From the NCBI GenBank assembly GCA_963989245.1, contig OZ022341.1, forward strand, positions 73,662,739 through 73,726,738: a stretch of 64,000 nt of DNA, in the 5' to 3' direction. The translations under genes were made by a program, and so were the position numbers. The first letter of the stretch is position 1, and each line of letters begins with the position of its first letter. The DNA comes from Nansenia antarctica (Eukaryota > Chordata > Actinopteri > Argentiniformes > Microstomatidae). This document shows positions 12,141-23,655 of this stretch, in pieces. The notes under the pieces are model-generated. The model saw only the letters and a program-made list of their open reading frames with translations. It made no database searches and was not told the origin of the DNA.

Positions 12141-13438
12141 GCTGTGTTCGGAATGGCATAGTAGCATACTACTCATACTAGATATGACGTATATTTGAGT
12201 ATGCGAGAGCGTTCACACTGTACAGTATGCGAGATTTGAGTATATACATTTAGTATTGTAGCGAACGTGAACTGGTAGTGTAACTCGCCCCATGCGGGAG
12301 TCGAACCCCGATCTCCCGCATAACCGACGGCCGCGCTAACCACAACACCAAGAGAGTTAACTCCCTTGGAGGATCGTTACACTATGTATATTTTGGGAAT
12401 ATTGTTTTTTTTTAGTGTGCAGATGCTGTTTTTTTGCACTCTATTTCATACTCTTCAGCTGCAGCACCCCAGCTAAGTCTGATCACGGATGAGCGGTGAT
12501 ATTTTCACTACTATTGGGAATCTACATGGTGAAATGCATTCTTAGACATGTCTACGTCGTCATGATTACAAAGATGCCACTTGAAATGCATGAAATCCAC
12601 GTTTATTTGTGTCCTACACACACGTTCGCCTAGTATTTGACTGCCTGTAGCCCAATCACGAATGATCCCAGTATTGTAGCTTCGATGGACAAGTTGGTTG
12701 TTATTGTGCTAACTGCAGCAAGCCCACGATATGTTATTGCTCATATATATTTATATTAATCCTGTTCTTTTACCAACTGTTAAGACAACAATATAGTAAG
12801 CTAGTTACTTGAGCTAGCTAAAGATATTGACCCCCCAAATAATTTTACAACTTGTTGTAATGATGTTATGTCGTTTCTGTCGAACTCCGCAGTGAAGGTA
12901 TGTAAGCAACGCAGGGTGCGTTCATAAATTTGATCTGAGAGCGCCGGAGCGCACACTGGGTTCAACGTCATAAAGGGACCAGGTAATTTGATTGGACAAG
13001 AGGCATTCCATGAGTGCTGATCAGATTTCCAGGGCGAATTTACAAACGCAGCTGTAATGTAGCTAGCGAACAGAAGACGGAAAAAAAACGTCAGATCAGA
13101 TATATACGGGTTATTTTGATAAACTGGACACATTTTGGGAATATATATGGTTACTTTCTCACCTGAAAACATATTAAAACTTCATAAAATCACATGTTAA
13201 CACCTGTAAAGCCCAAATGACAGCTTTTAGCAAATGGAGGTTTAAAATTGAGGATTTAAATTCCCCGCTCCCGGCCGGTGCGAAATGCATTCTGGGAGAC
13301 AGTATGCATACTGCAGTGTAAACGGTCGGCTGGTTTTCGCATACTTATTATGAATTTAGTAAGCCGTATGCAGTATATACTCATTGAGTATGCTAGTATG
13401 CAGTATGCTAGTATGCCATGCTAGTATTCGAACACAGC
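12141..13438. mobile_element. Inverted-repeat DNA element with a nested tRNA-derived repeat
   Basis: The left end GCTGTGTTCGGAA and right end TTCGAACACAGC are inverted repeats, and subterminal regions on both sides are rich in GTAGCATACT/AGTATGCTAGTATGC motifs. This structure resembles the CAGTGTTCGAAT-type MITEs common in fish. I see no coding frame with transposase features and no clear target duplication. Confidence 0.55.
12278..12383 (-). repeat. tRNA-derived repeat with internal polymerase III boxes, bounded by AGTGTAAC inverted repeat
   Basis: On the minus strand there is an A-box-like GTGGTTAGCGCGG and a perfect B box GGTTCGACTCC. The T-arm cannot form a proper five-pair stem, so this is not a functional tRNA. 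The ends AGTGTAAC/GTTACACT are inverted, which is unusual for a SINE. Confidence 0.6.
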
Positions 13439-13760
13439 CATGGAGATTAGGACGAAGCAGAGAAATACAGACACAATCCCATCAATGACCATAAGAACAC
13501 AGAGCTACATACAGTATGGGAATTGTGATGAAATCTTGGAAAACCTAAAAAATATTTGAGTTTACAAAACATGATTTGTGTTACTCTATATGTTGCCATC
13601 CGCGAATCAAGTGCCGTAGCAACATGAGTCATGATCAGATACAGAGCTGCTTTAGACAACTGGGTGTTTGTGTCTTGCTGCACATTGCTCTGACTTAATC
13701 TATGTCAGATGAGATGACTTCACATCCTCCTCCGGTGTCTGCTTCTCTCCTGTGAGGACA

Positions 13761-13804
<44 letters not shown>
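13761..13804. repeat. (CA)n microsatellite in the last MHC intron
   Basis: About 22 CA dinucleotides lie 12 bp upstream (in gene orientation) of the final coding exon. Confidence 0.95.
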
Positions 13805-13805
<1 letters not shown>

Positions 13806-13929
13806 GGACAAGGTCAATACAGAGGTCAGTAATGGAGTATTCCTCTGGAGGTCAGAGAGACCAGAGCCTGACAGAGAACTGCCTGACATGTCGGCCCTGA
13901 ATCATTCCTTCATGTCAATAGAGGACTAC

Positions 13930-14127
13930 AGTCATATGCATGTATGAAGTCTGTTTACAATAGAGGACTTGTGTCATATGCATGTATGAAGTCTGTTTAC
14001 AATAGAGGACTTGTGTCATATGCATGTATTAAGTCTGTTTACAATAGAGGACTTGTGTCATATGCATGTATGAAGTCTGTTTACAATAGAGGACTTGTGT
14101 CATATGCATGTATGAAGTCTGTTTACA
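13930..14127. repeat. 42-bp minisatellite in the last MHC intron
   Basis: Units of ATGTATGAAGTCTGTTTACA plus ATAGAGGACTTGTGTCATATGC recur with a 42-bp period, about 4.7 copies. The period is a multiple of three, so a short plus-strand frame stays open; it has no other gene features. Confidence 0.9.
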
Positions 14128-15894
14128 GAACTCATACAATCTCACCTGTTTCATGGAGAGAAAAGACCTGCATGGTGTTGCTGTTGGAGGAGGAGATGGA
14201 ACCATCATCAGAACCTATGAAGAAAAAAGACAACATCAGGTCAACTGACTAGAATACAGAACTACACTACATGTCACTACACTACACTACACTACATGTC
14301 ACATATCAATATTTAAATTCATGTATTAATGTTTTATTTATGCAGGTACAGGTTTACTAACTATACACATGCATGAGACTTTACTAACAACATGTCACAT
14401 CCTCTATTTCTAGTGTATTAACAAATACAATCATTAATAACAACTTACAATGTCTTATTAAGATAATTAAGGACAGAAAAACCAAGTGAAATGCTCTAAG
14501 ATAAAAACTGACTGGTAATAAGAAATATTTTACCTTATCTTATAAGCATATATTGCCTTGATTAAAGATATTCATCGTTACTTTTTGCAGTGAACGTCAC
14601 ATCCTGTATTTCTAGAGTACATGGTATTCCTGACAGGATCAAACCTGATAACACGCCTGTGTTCTCTTTAGATTCCTTAGAGGCTACTTCTACAGCCCTG
14701 ACTTCACATCACAACACTCTTCCTGGTGAAACATCTCCATCTACCAACCCCACTAAAACTGACCAATACAGACTACTCTAAGATGCTGTCAACATCACCT
14801 ACACTGATCAATACAGACTACTCTACCACTGCTAAGATGCTGACAACAACACAGTGATGGTATGATGAAGAGGAGGTGTTTCTCACCTTCCTCACTCTTC
14901 CTCTTCTTCTTGACGTAGACGACAATGAAGATGACGATGGCAGCCAGGAGGAGGAGTCCGACCACAACTCCAATGATGAGGGCCAGGGGGGCGGAGTCAG
15001 GGTTAACTGTAACCAACACAGAGCAGATAGACTGGGACTTAGGGTCAGGTGACAGGGGTCACAGTTTGGACAGTTTTACAACACAGCGCAAAAGAACCGA
15101 TTAAAAACAAACACAATGAAGACATCAGCAATACAGTGCAAAATAAAGAATGTATTAAATTCGATTAAAAACAACAGTAAATGATTATGGGCATAATAAC
15201 AACATAATAACAACATACATAATCTGGTCAAGACTAACCACAGGTGGTCCACTACCGCCTTTAACAGTTGTTGGTTTACAGTCAGATTCTACCAGCCATG
15301 TCATATAGTTTTAATCAAACATTCACGCTTCCAAATAGGTTCAGATATTCAGGACAACACGTACGTAATTAACTGTCCGTTGATTAAAATATGGCTAGTT
15401 TCAGTTCTGTATCTTCTTACCTCTGTTGGTCTTTATTACAGAGCGCTCCAGTTTGATGACGATGTCGTCCTTCATCCCAGAGAGCTGAACCACACACTCA
15501 TACCGGCTCTCCTCCCAGACCTCAGGCTTCACAAGGAGGTGAGTCCTCATCTGGAAGGTTCCGTCACGGTTGGGGAGAACCTCTCCATAGTCCACATCCT
15601 CATACACATTCTGTCCATCTCTCCTCCAGAACATCACGACTCCATTGGGGTAGAAACCTGTAGCGTGGCAGGTGACTGGAGAGGAGGGGGTCTTCTGGAG
15701 CAGAGACACTGAGGGAGGGACTGGAGAGAGAGGGGGGGGACGACGACAAACTTCAATCTCGAGAACTGAGAAAGGTGTTTGTCATTATTTGAACTTGAAT
15801 AATCATATGAATGTGAGGTGTCTTCAAAAGGAGGAGCTTCAAAACCTCAAGCATTAAAATCTGCACACAGGTGGGATGCTGCAACGGAAGGTGG

Positions 15895-15897
<3 letters not shown>

Positions 15898-15931
<34 letters not shown>
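15898..15931. repeat. (GT)n microsatellite
   Basis: About 16 GT dinucleotides in the MHC class I intron between alpha-2 and alpha-3. Confidence 0.95.
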
Positions 15932-15936
<5 letters not shown>

Positions 15937-16514
15937 ATGTGAGGGAGGGAGAGATCTGGGGTGGCAATAACCAATGGCCATGCGCCGCTAGATTTGGACA
16001 ACTCTCCTGTTAAGTAAATGAAGGCCAACTTTGGGGGATTGTTAAACCAGAGTGGCGAGATAACAGGGAAGAAAGGGGAGGGTTAGGAGAGAGTTAAAGA
16101 CAATGACATGTTGCTATATTACTACAGTAAAAAGCACACGTGACTTACATACAATGTTTATTTTAATAATAAAATAGTTTAATAAAACTGTTTCACTGTT
16201 GTCAGTGGAGCTACATGATGATGTTGCGTGTGTGTCTGTACCTGTCCTCTTCAGAGTTCTATTCCCGTACTACCTCTTCAGCGACCCAACACACTCCTGG
16301 GTGAGCAACTGTTTCCGTGCCTCGTTAAAGCCTTCGTTATTGTTCCAATCCTCTGTGACAACGACACCCTGTGGCACCGCGGCGGTCCACGTCAACGTCT
16401 TCACGTCGAATGAAAGGAAATCCCCTCCATCATAACCAACCTCATCGAACCCGTCGATGTCTCCAGTCTCGCTGTCCCAATTACAGCCAAACATATCCTG
16501 TAAAATGTATACAT

Positions 16515-16578
16515 CTGGGAGGGAGGGGGAGGGTGGGAGGGAGAGAGGGGGAGGGAGGGAGGGAGGGGGAGAGAGAGG

Positions 16579-16617
<39 letters not shown>

Positions 16618-16994
16618 AGGGAGGGGGAGGGAGGGAGGGAGGGAGAGAGAGAGGGAAGGAGGGAGGGAGAGAGGGAGGGAGGGAGGGAGGGAGGGAGAGA
16701 GAGGGAGGGAGGGAGAGAGAGAGAGAAAGAGAGCGAGGGAGGGAGAGGGAGGGAGGGAGAGAGAGAGGGAGGGGGAGGGAGGGAGGGAGAGAGAGGGGGG
16801 GAGGGAGGGAGAGAGAGGGATGGAGGGGGAGGGAGGGAGGGAGGGAGAGAGAGGGAGGGAGGGAGGGAGAGAGAGAGAGGGAGGGGGAGGGAGGGAGGGA
16901 GGGAGAGAGAGAGGGGGGAGGGAGGGAGAGAGAGGGAGGGAGGGAGGGAGAGAGAGAGAGAGAGGGGGAGGGAGGGAGAGAGAGAGAGGGGGGG
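16515..16994. repeat. 480-bp polypurine (GA/GGGA) tract abutting the alpha-2 splice acceptor
   Basis: The plus strand is nearly pure GGGAGGGAGAGAGA-type purine. On the minus strand it is a 480-nt CT/CCCT tract that ends in CCCAG exactly at the alpha-2 exon border (16514). It is thus the polypyrimidine tract of that intron. Long frames on either strand here are low-complexity artefacts. Confidence 0.93.
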
Positions 16995-17300
16995 TGGTTC
17001 TGCATCATCATGTATCAACAATAATAAAACAGTACAGAGCATCATTCATCAAGGGTACCTCACACCACAACCACGGTCTGTTTGACCCCCTATCTGCCCT
17101 GTCTACCTGCCCCCTACCAGAGACTCAGGAAGTACTCCTCAGGTCTGTTTGACCCCCTACCAGAGAGAGAGTCAAGAGGCTGAGAGGAAGTACAGGATTC
17201 TCAGGTCCCGTACCAGCAGGCTACAGCACAACTACTTTCGAGCTTGCCGGCCCACTCATTAGGAGCAATTTGGGGTTCAGTGTCTTGCCCAAGGACACCC

Positions 17301-18338
17301 AAATCTCTTGTGAACTTCTATCACAGCACCGTAGAAGCTGTTCTGACAGGATGCATCACAGTGTGGTTGGGCCAGCTGACTGCCCAGGACTGTAGACGCT
17401 CACAGAGGACAGTGAAGACTGCAGCCAAAATAATCAACACAGAACTGCCACAACTCGTACCCCGCGGTGGTGTAGCGGTCTAAGCACTAGCCACTAGTGC
17501 AAGCTGCCCACCGGGGACTGGGATCGAATCCCAGCTCGCCAGACCCGGATATGGCCGGGGCACACACAGGGAGCGGCATATTGAGCGGCCGCTCCCGAGC
17601 CCGGTATAGGAATATTTCCGGACAAGGATCCGTCGCGCAACAGCGCCCCCGGGGTGCCGGAATAACGGTGCTGGGCTCGAGGAGCCAGTCAGCTAGTCTG
17701 CCTGGCGGCCTCCTCTGGGGTTGCCGGCCACGGGGTCATGCGGCGGATCCTACGCAATAGGCAGGGGATAATTGGATGCTAGGTTGAGTTCAATTGGATA
17801 CCAAATTGGGTGAAAAAGGGATAAAATCTGAAAAAAATAAAAAATAAAAAAAATATGCCACAACTCAATAACATCTACAACACCTGCTGTGTAAAGCAAG
17901 CTCCAAACATCATTAAAGACACCAGCCACCCTGCCTACGCACTATTCACACTCCTCCCATCCTGAAAACGCTATAGAAGTATCAACTCACGCACCACCAC
18001 CCGCCTCAGAAATAGTTTCTTCCCACAGGCAGTTAGGTTGCTGAACAGCTGAACCATGCGCACTGTACATGGCACTTTACACCCTGCACTAAGACCTTTA
18101 CACCCTGCACTAAGACCTTTACACCCTGCACTAAGACCTTTACACCCTGCACTAAGACCTTTACACCCTGCACTAAGACCTTTACACCTGCACTAAGACC
18201 TTTACACCCTGCACTAAGCACCTTGTACTGTATTGCTGTATTGTTTGTATTGTGGACTATGTTGTTGTGTGTGATACTACAGAGAGAGACGAGGCTGAAG
18301 AATTTCATTGTATTAATACATATGACAATAAACTTGAA
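17301..18338 (+). mobile_element. Non-LTR retrotransposon (LINE) 3' end with 17-bp target duplication
   Basis: The segment is flanked by the 17-bp direct repeat CTTGCCCAAGGACACCC (17284-17300 and 18339-18355), which restores a single older repeat when removed. The 5' part encodes the end of a LINE reverse transcriptase (FYHSTVEAVLTGCITVW, then QRTVKTA), and the 3' part has a 21-22 bp tandem array (CACCCTGCACTAAGACCTTT, 18083-18214) and a tail TGACAATAAACTTGAA. It is 5'-truncated and is interrupted by a SINE at 17457-17855. Clade not assigned. Confidence 0.88.
17457..17855 (+). mobile_element. tRNA-derived SINE nested in the LINE, 11-bp target duplication
   Basis: The direct repeat TGCCACAACTC (17446-17456 and 17856-17866) brackets the insertion and closes the LINE sequence when removed. 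The head has tRNA-like A (GTAGCGGTCTAAGCA) and B (GGGATCGAATCCC) boxes; the tail is A-rich with AAATAAAAAATAAAA. A second copy of the family is at 46068-46414 in the opposite orientation. Confidence 0.93.
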
Positions 18339-18469
18339 CTTGCCCAAGGACACCCCGACATGTGGCCAGCCAGGGTTCAAACCGCCAATCTGCCGACCTT
18401 GCGATCATTAGGTGCTGGCTCTACCTCCTGCGCCACAGCCGCCCCATGTTATGTTATATTGTATCAGAG

Positions 18470-18715
18470 GGTGCTTGAGGAAAATGTCAGACAATCTGAC
18501 CATCTGACCATGCAACATGACAATGGCCCCAAAAATTACAATTACAGTAAATTCACCAAGGAATGGCTCAAAAGAAATCAATGGAGAGTTCTGGAATGGA
18601 ATGGAGTTCTGGAATCCTATTGAGATGCTGTGGGGTGATTTGAAACGGGAAGACACCCCTCAAACATCACACAGCTGACTTGCTGAGTTCTGCATGGAGG
18701 AGTGGGAAACACTAC
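18470..18715 (+). mobile_element. Tc1/mariner transposase 3' remnant
   Basis: Translated with frame changes, the stretch matches the C-terminal catalytic region of Tc1-like transposases: a QHDNGPK-like segment, then a KEWLKRNQWRVLEW-like segment, then NPIEMLWGDLKR. Frames are broken several times and no terminal repeats are seen. Confidence 0.65.
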
Positions 18716-18764
18716 TGAAATGTTCTGTCACACTCTTCACTTCCTCATAGTCGGTGCCCATGCC

Positions 18765-19440
18765 TGCCCTGTCTGCCCTGTCTACCTGCCTTATCTGCCC
18801 TGTCTACCTGCCTTATCTGCCTTATCTGCCCTGTCTACCTGCCTTATCTGCCTTATCTGCCCTGTCTACCTGCCTTATCTGCCTTATCTGCCCTGTCTAC
18901 CTGCCTTATCTTCCCTGTCTACCTGCCTTATCTGCCTTATCTGCCCTGTCTACCTGCCTTATCTGCCTTATCTGCCCAGTCTACCTGCCTTATCTGCCTT
19001 ATCTGCCCTGTCTATCTGCCTTATCTGCCCTGTCTACCTGCCTTATCTGCCTTATCTGCCCTGTCTATCTGCCTTATCTGCCCTGTCTATCTGCCTTATC
19101 TGCCCTGTCTACCTGCCTTATCTGCCCTGTCTACCTGCCTTATCTGCCCTGTCTACCTGCCTTATCTGCCTTATCTGCCCTGTCTACCTGCCTTATCTGC
19201 CCTGTCTACCTGCCTTATCTGCCCTGTCTATCTGCCTTATCTGCCCTGTCTATCTGCCTTATCTGCCCTGTCTATCTGCCTTATCTGCCCTGTCTACCTG
19301 CCTTATCTGCCTTATCTGCCTTATCTGCCCTGTCTACCTGCCTTATCTGCCTTATCTGCCCTGTCTACCTGCCTTACCTGCCTTATCTGCCCTGTCTACC
19401 TGCCTTATCTGCCTTATCTGCCCTGTCTACCTGCCCTGCC
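18765..19440. repeat. CTGCC/TTATC minisatellite in the MHC alpha-1/alpha-2 intron
   Basis: The units CTGCCCTGTCTACCTGCCTTAT and CTGCCTTAT alternate for about 680 bp. Three frames stay open across it, giving long spurious frames. Confidence 0.93.
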
Positions 19441-19448
19441 TGCTTACC

Positions 19449-20616
19449 AGGGTTCCTACAAGTTTCAACAAGTCAAATTTAAGTCCTTTTTAAGACCTCT
19501 TTGAATAGAATTTTAGACCTATTTGCGACACCATATCATAATAGCTTTTTGTCATCCTCGAGGTGATGAAATTAGGGATTTCACTGCCATTGTAACAGGG
19601 TTATAAATTATATTTGAGTTATAGGTTGAAGTTCATCAAAATCGTTTGCTTTTTATCATTTGGTTAAGTGTTTTGAATTGATTTACCCATGGCTGCATAC
19701 GGTGTGTGGTGCCCCTAGTGGTGGTTGGACTGGCCGCGTTTGATGTTATGACGAAGGCCACCGTAGATCGCCCCTTTCGTCTTTGTGAGCGGTTGAGATG
19801 GTAGGTTGAATTTTGTGCTCCGGTCCCCGTTTTATATTTCCTTTGATAAAGAGTTGCCACTAATATAAACCGAATGTATTATTTGAGATGAATGTTTACC
19901 ATTGGTTTTTATGCCATTACTTTTGAGTTATGTTTTGTTTATTTGTATTTTATGGATGGATAAAGTTGTGAGCTAACTAGCTAACAGCTAGCTAACAGCC
20001 ATCTTAGCGTTAGCAATGTAGCGTGTTCTGAATGTATTGTTTTGCTGACATGCAGGGGCGAGAGCTGTTTTGTGCTGGAGCCTACCATTAAATAACCATC
20101 ACTATGTTTGCACATTCAGGTATGTTGTATGTATGTTGTATCCATGGGTATGGTTTAGTCTTGTGTGTTATAATGATATGAATGGTATGATAACTAATAA
20201 TTATTTGATGTTATGACAAAGGTAGATCAGCCCTTTCGTCTTTGTGAGCGGTTGAGATGGGGTGAGAGCTGTTTTGTGCTGGAGCCTACCATTAAATAAC
20301 CATCACTATGTTTGCACATTCAGATAAATAAACAGCTTGAAAGTGAACCTGTGTGCCTGCCTGGTCTGTCCGGATTGTGAGGGGTTACACCATACAGACA
20401 AAAAAGGAAGCGAATTGGCATTATTTTGGTTCCAGCCTGATTCATTTCCGCGTAAATAGATGTGGTCGGACTGATTTCCTTGCAGGATCTCGTTTTTAAG
20501 ACCTAGCTCCTAATTTTTAGACCGAATAACTTAAATGTTAGACCTTTTTAGGCCTTGTAAATCGGATTGCTGGATTTTAGACTTCAAGGCTTTTTAAGAC
20601 CCGCGCGGGAACCCTG
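19449..20616. mobile_element. hAT-like element with inverted ends CAGGGTTCC and internal duplication
   Basis: The ends CAGGGTTCC and GGAACCCTG are inverted, with subterminal AAGTCCTTTTTAAGAC / GGCTTTTTAAGAC motifs. A 7-8 bp duplication GCTTACC flanks it (19442-19448 and 20617-20623). The interior carries two copies of a block with TTTCGTCTTTGTGAGCGGTT and GAGAGCTGTTTTGTGCTGGA (near 19740-20120 and 20205-20325). There is no transposase frame. Confidence 0.75.
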
Positions 20617-21151
20617 GCTTACCTGCTCTATGTTCTGCACCTGGGTTTATTAGCTGAACCCTAACAAGTTCTGTGCATGACAGTCCCTCAACATGGCCAG
20701 AACATACACTACATTGTTTTGTTGAAGAATGTTTTATCTCCCATGTAGGCTAATGTTTATGGTTTTCAATGTGAGACAGATCATGTCAAGTTTTTCAAAT
20801 ACAGGAGAAAACTGGGTAAATATCAATTATGGTTGATTAAAATCAATGAATGTTAACAGTGCTAAGATAAGTTATTGCACTTACCTCCACTGTGGTTGAA
20901 AAGATGCTTTACAAAAGTAACAGCATCCAAACAGCTCTTCTGGATGTCAAATACTTTCTCAGTCTGGGTCTCCCAGTACTGTGGGTCATCTGCAGTTGCG
21001 TTGTTCATCCAGTCTTGTTTGGGCACCAATCTCTTGATGTTGCTGTCATAGTAAGCTACCTCAACGCCATCCAGCACCCACATATCCATAAACACTGGGT
21101 AGTTTGGATCTCCAGATGCTGTAGTGAAGAAATACTGCAGGGGGTAGGTCA

Positions 21152-22360
21152 CTAGAAGAAGAAACTTGAATGTATGAACAATGTGTTTTACAAACATGCA
21201 AAATAGGTCTACTCTCATATTTTGTCACACTCACCATGACTTTTAACACTATAAGCTACTACTCAAAGTCACTCTGAACATTAAACAGTTTGACTTTGTT
21301 CTTGTTGTTATTCAGTCGAGCTACAACACATGAGAGCAGTGTGTTTGTTACATGTCAGGACAAGACCACCTGTCACCTGTCAGAGAGTCTCAGGGCTCAC
21401 TTCTACACAATTTACTTCTATTTTATGTATTAGATAATAGTTATTCAACCGAATATGTCTATAACATCAACATTCAGTAGCTCTAATGTATTTCTAAGTA
21501 TCCTGTATTCATCCAGGTCCCATTGACATAATATATGTCATATTATGAATCATATTATGAATCTGTTCAAGTTAGATTATAACGTATATATTACTGTAAG
21601 TTATACAACAGAATATATAATGCCAACATGTACGGTAGTAGCTCTGTTGTATTATATATATGATCTCCCTTTAACTAGAGTTGGAATACTGTAGCTTTCA
21701 ACAAATCATTAAATACTTGATGAGCCTCTTTTATGAACCCAGAATTATGTCAACAACAACAACACATAGCGAGAACACTGAGCTGGTTGGAGCTGTTTGC
21801 AGCTAAAGTGGAGCTGCAGCGCTATCTACTGGACACTGCTGGTATTAACATCACTGTCATCACTGGGGCATCGAGCGACGGAAAGCACCACGGGAAAGAT
21901 AGACAACTGAGATGTCAGGTGATTCACATCTATAGTAAATATATCAACTTGACATAAATTTGAATAAAGCATAGCTAGAATAGTTCCTAATATGGTTCAG
22001 GATCAGACAGGTTGAAGTCTCCTCTGCTGAACTCAGCTGATATCCTGCTCTTCAACACACATGGATAACAATAAGAATATAATAATATCTTTATCTATAT
22101 AGCACCTTTTTTTTAACATGCTTTACAAATCGATAAAACAAATACACGAATGAAAGCAAAAATATAAGTACATACTGTAAGTCGACATTAAAAAGGATAA
22201 GGGCAGCATCACTTAAAGGCTAAATAAAGAAATAAATAAAATACATATTTTCTTATCTTAGGCTGTAGGGGGGTCAAAGGGTGTTATAGTCAGATGCAGC
22301 CAAGCATGAAAACGTATCAGTAAAATCTTACAATGAATTCTGACAGTACTAACAGGTAAC
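21152..22360. other. MHC first-intron sequence without recognised elements
   Basis: Nothing identifiable apart from AT-rich sequence and a short fragment with GCTGCAGCGCTATCTACTGG near 21815. No supported exon. Confidence 0.5.
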
Positions 22361-22364
22361 CAGT

Positions 22365-23655
22365 GTAGGGAGGGGGTGTAGGGAGGGGGGTGCAGGGAGG
22401 GGGTGTAGGGAGGGGGGTGTAGGGAGGGGGGTGTAGGGAGGGGGGTGTAGGGAGGGGGTGTAGGGAGGGGGTGTAGGGAGGGGGGTGTAGGGAGGGGGGT
22501 GTAGGGAGAGGGGTGTAGGGAGGGGGTGTAGGGAGGGGGTATAGGGAGGGGGGTGTAGGGTGGGGGTATAGGGAGGGGGGTGTAGGGAGGGGGGTGTAGG
22601 GAGGGGGGTGTAGGGAGGGGGTATAGGGAGGGGGGTGTAGGGAGGGGGGTGTAGGGAGGGGGGTGTAGGGAGGGGGTGTAGGGAGGGGGTGTAGGGAGGG
22701 GGGTGTAGGGAGGGGGTATAGGGAGGGGGTGTAGGGAGGGGGTGTAGGGAGGGGGGTGTAGGGAGGGGGTGTAGGGAGGGGGTATATGGAGGGGGTGTAG
22801 GGAGGGGGTGTAGGGAGGGGGGTGTAGGGAGGGGGTGTAGGGAGGGGGTGTAGGGAGGGGGGTGTAGGGAGGGGGTGTAGGGAGGGGGGTGTAGGGAGGG
22901 GGTGTAGGGAGGGGGGTGTAGGGAGTCGGGTGTAGGGAGGGGGGTGTAGGGAGGGGTGTGTAGGGAGGGGGTGTAGGGAGGGGGTGTAGGGAGGGGGGTG
23001 TAGGGAGGGGGGTGTAGGGAGTCGGGTGTAGGGAGGGGGGTGTAGGGAGGGGTGTGTAGGGAGGGGGTGTAGGGAGGGGGTGTAGGGAGGGGTGTGTAGG
23101 GAGGGGGGTGTAGGGAGGGGGGTGTAGGGAGGGGGTATAGGGAGGGGGTGTAGGGAGGGGGGTGTAGGGAGGGGGTGTAGGGAGGGGGTGTAGGGAGGGG
23201 GGTGTAGGGAGGGGGTGTAGGGAGGGGGTGTAGGGAGGGGGGTGTAGGGAGGGGGTGTAGGGAGGGGGGTGTAGGGAGGGGGGTATAGGGAGGGGGGTGT
23301 AGGGAGGGGGTATAGGGAGGGGGGTGTAGGGAGGGGGTGTAGGGAGGGGGGTGTAGGGAGGGGGGTGTAGGGAGGGGGTGTAGGGAGGGGGTATAGGGAG
23401 GGGGGTGTAGGGAGGGGGTGTAGGGAGGGGGGTGTAGGGAGGGGGGTGTAGGGAGGGGGGTATAGGGAGGGTGGTGTAGGGAGGGGGTGTAGGGAGGGGG
23501 TATAGGGAGGTGGTGTAGGGAGGGGGGTGTAGGGAGGGGGTGTAGGGAGGGGGGTGTAGGGAGGGGGTGTAGGGAGGGGGGTGTAGGGAGGGGGGTGTAG
23601 GGAGGGGGTATAGGGAGGGGGGTGTAGGGAGGGGGGTGTAGGGAGGGGGTGGTGT
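22365..23655. repeat. 1.3-kb G-rich minisatellite (GGGAGGGGGGTGTA) in the MHC first intron
   Basis: About 95 units of 13-14 nt, GTAGGGAGGGGG(G)T, with occasional TATAGGG and AGTCGG variants. Each unit carries two runs of three or more G, so G-quadruplex formation is possible on the plus strand. The 477-codon proline-rich minus-strand frame over it is an artefact of the repeat. Confidence 0.95.

Noticed and set aside
12278..12383. A tRNA gene on the minus strand
   Set aside because: A and B boxes are present, but the T-arm and acceptor stem cannot pair properly; it is a tRNA-derived repeat.
16242..16273. An alternative donor at the MHC alpha-2 stop that would avoid the TAG
   Set aside because: Splicing at GTAGTA there would remove 32 nt and put alpha-3 out of frame.
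16371..17152. Arg/Glu/Gly-rich frames of over 200 codons
   Set aside because: They are read from the polypurine tract between MHC exons.
18702..19493. 263-codon Cys/Leu/Pro-rich frames
   Set aside because: They are read from the CTGCC/TTATC minisatellite in an MHC intron.
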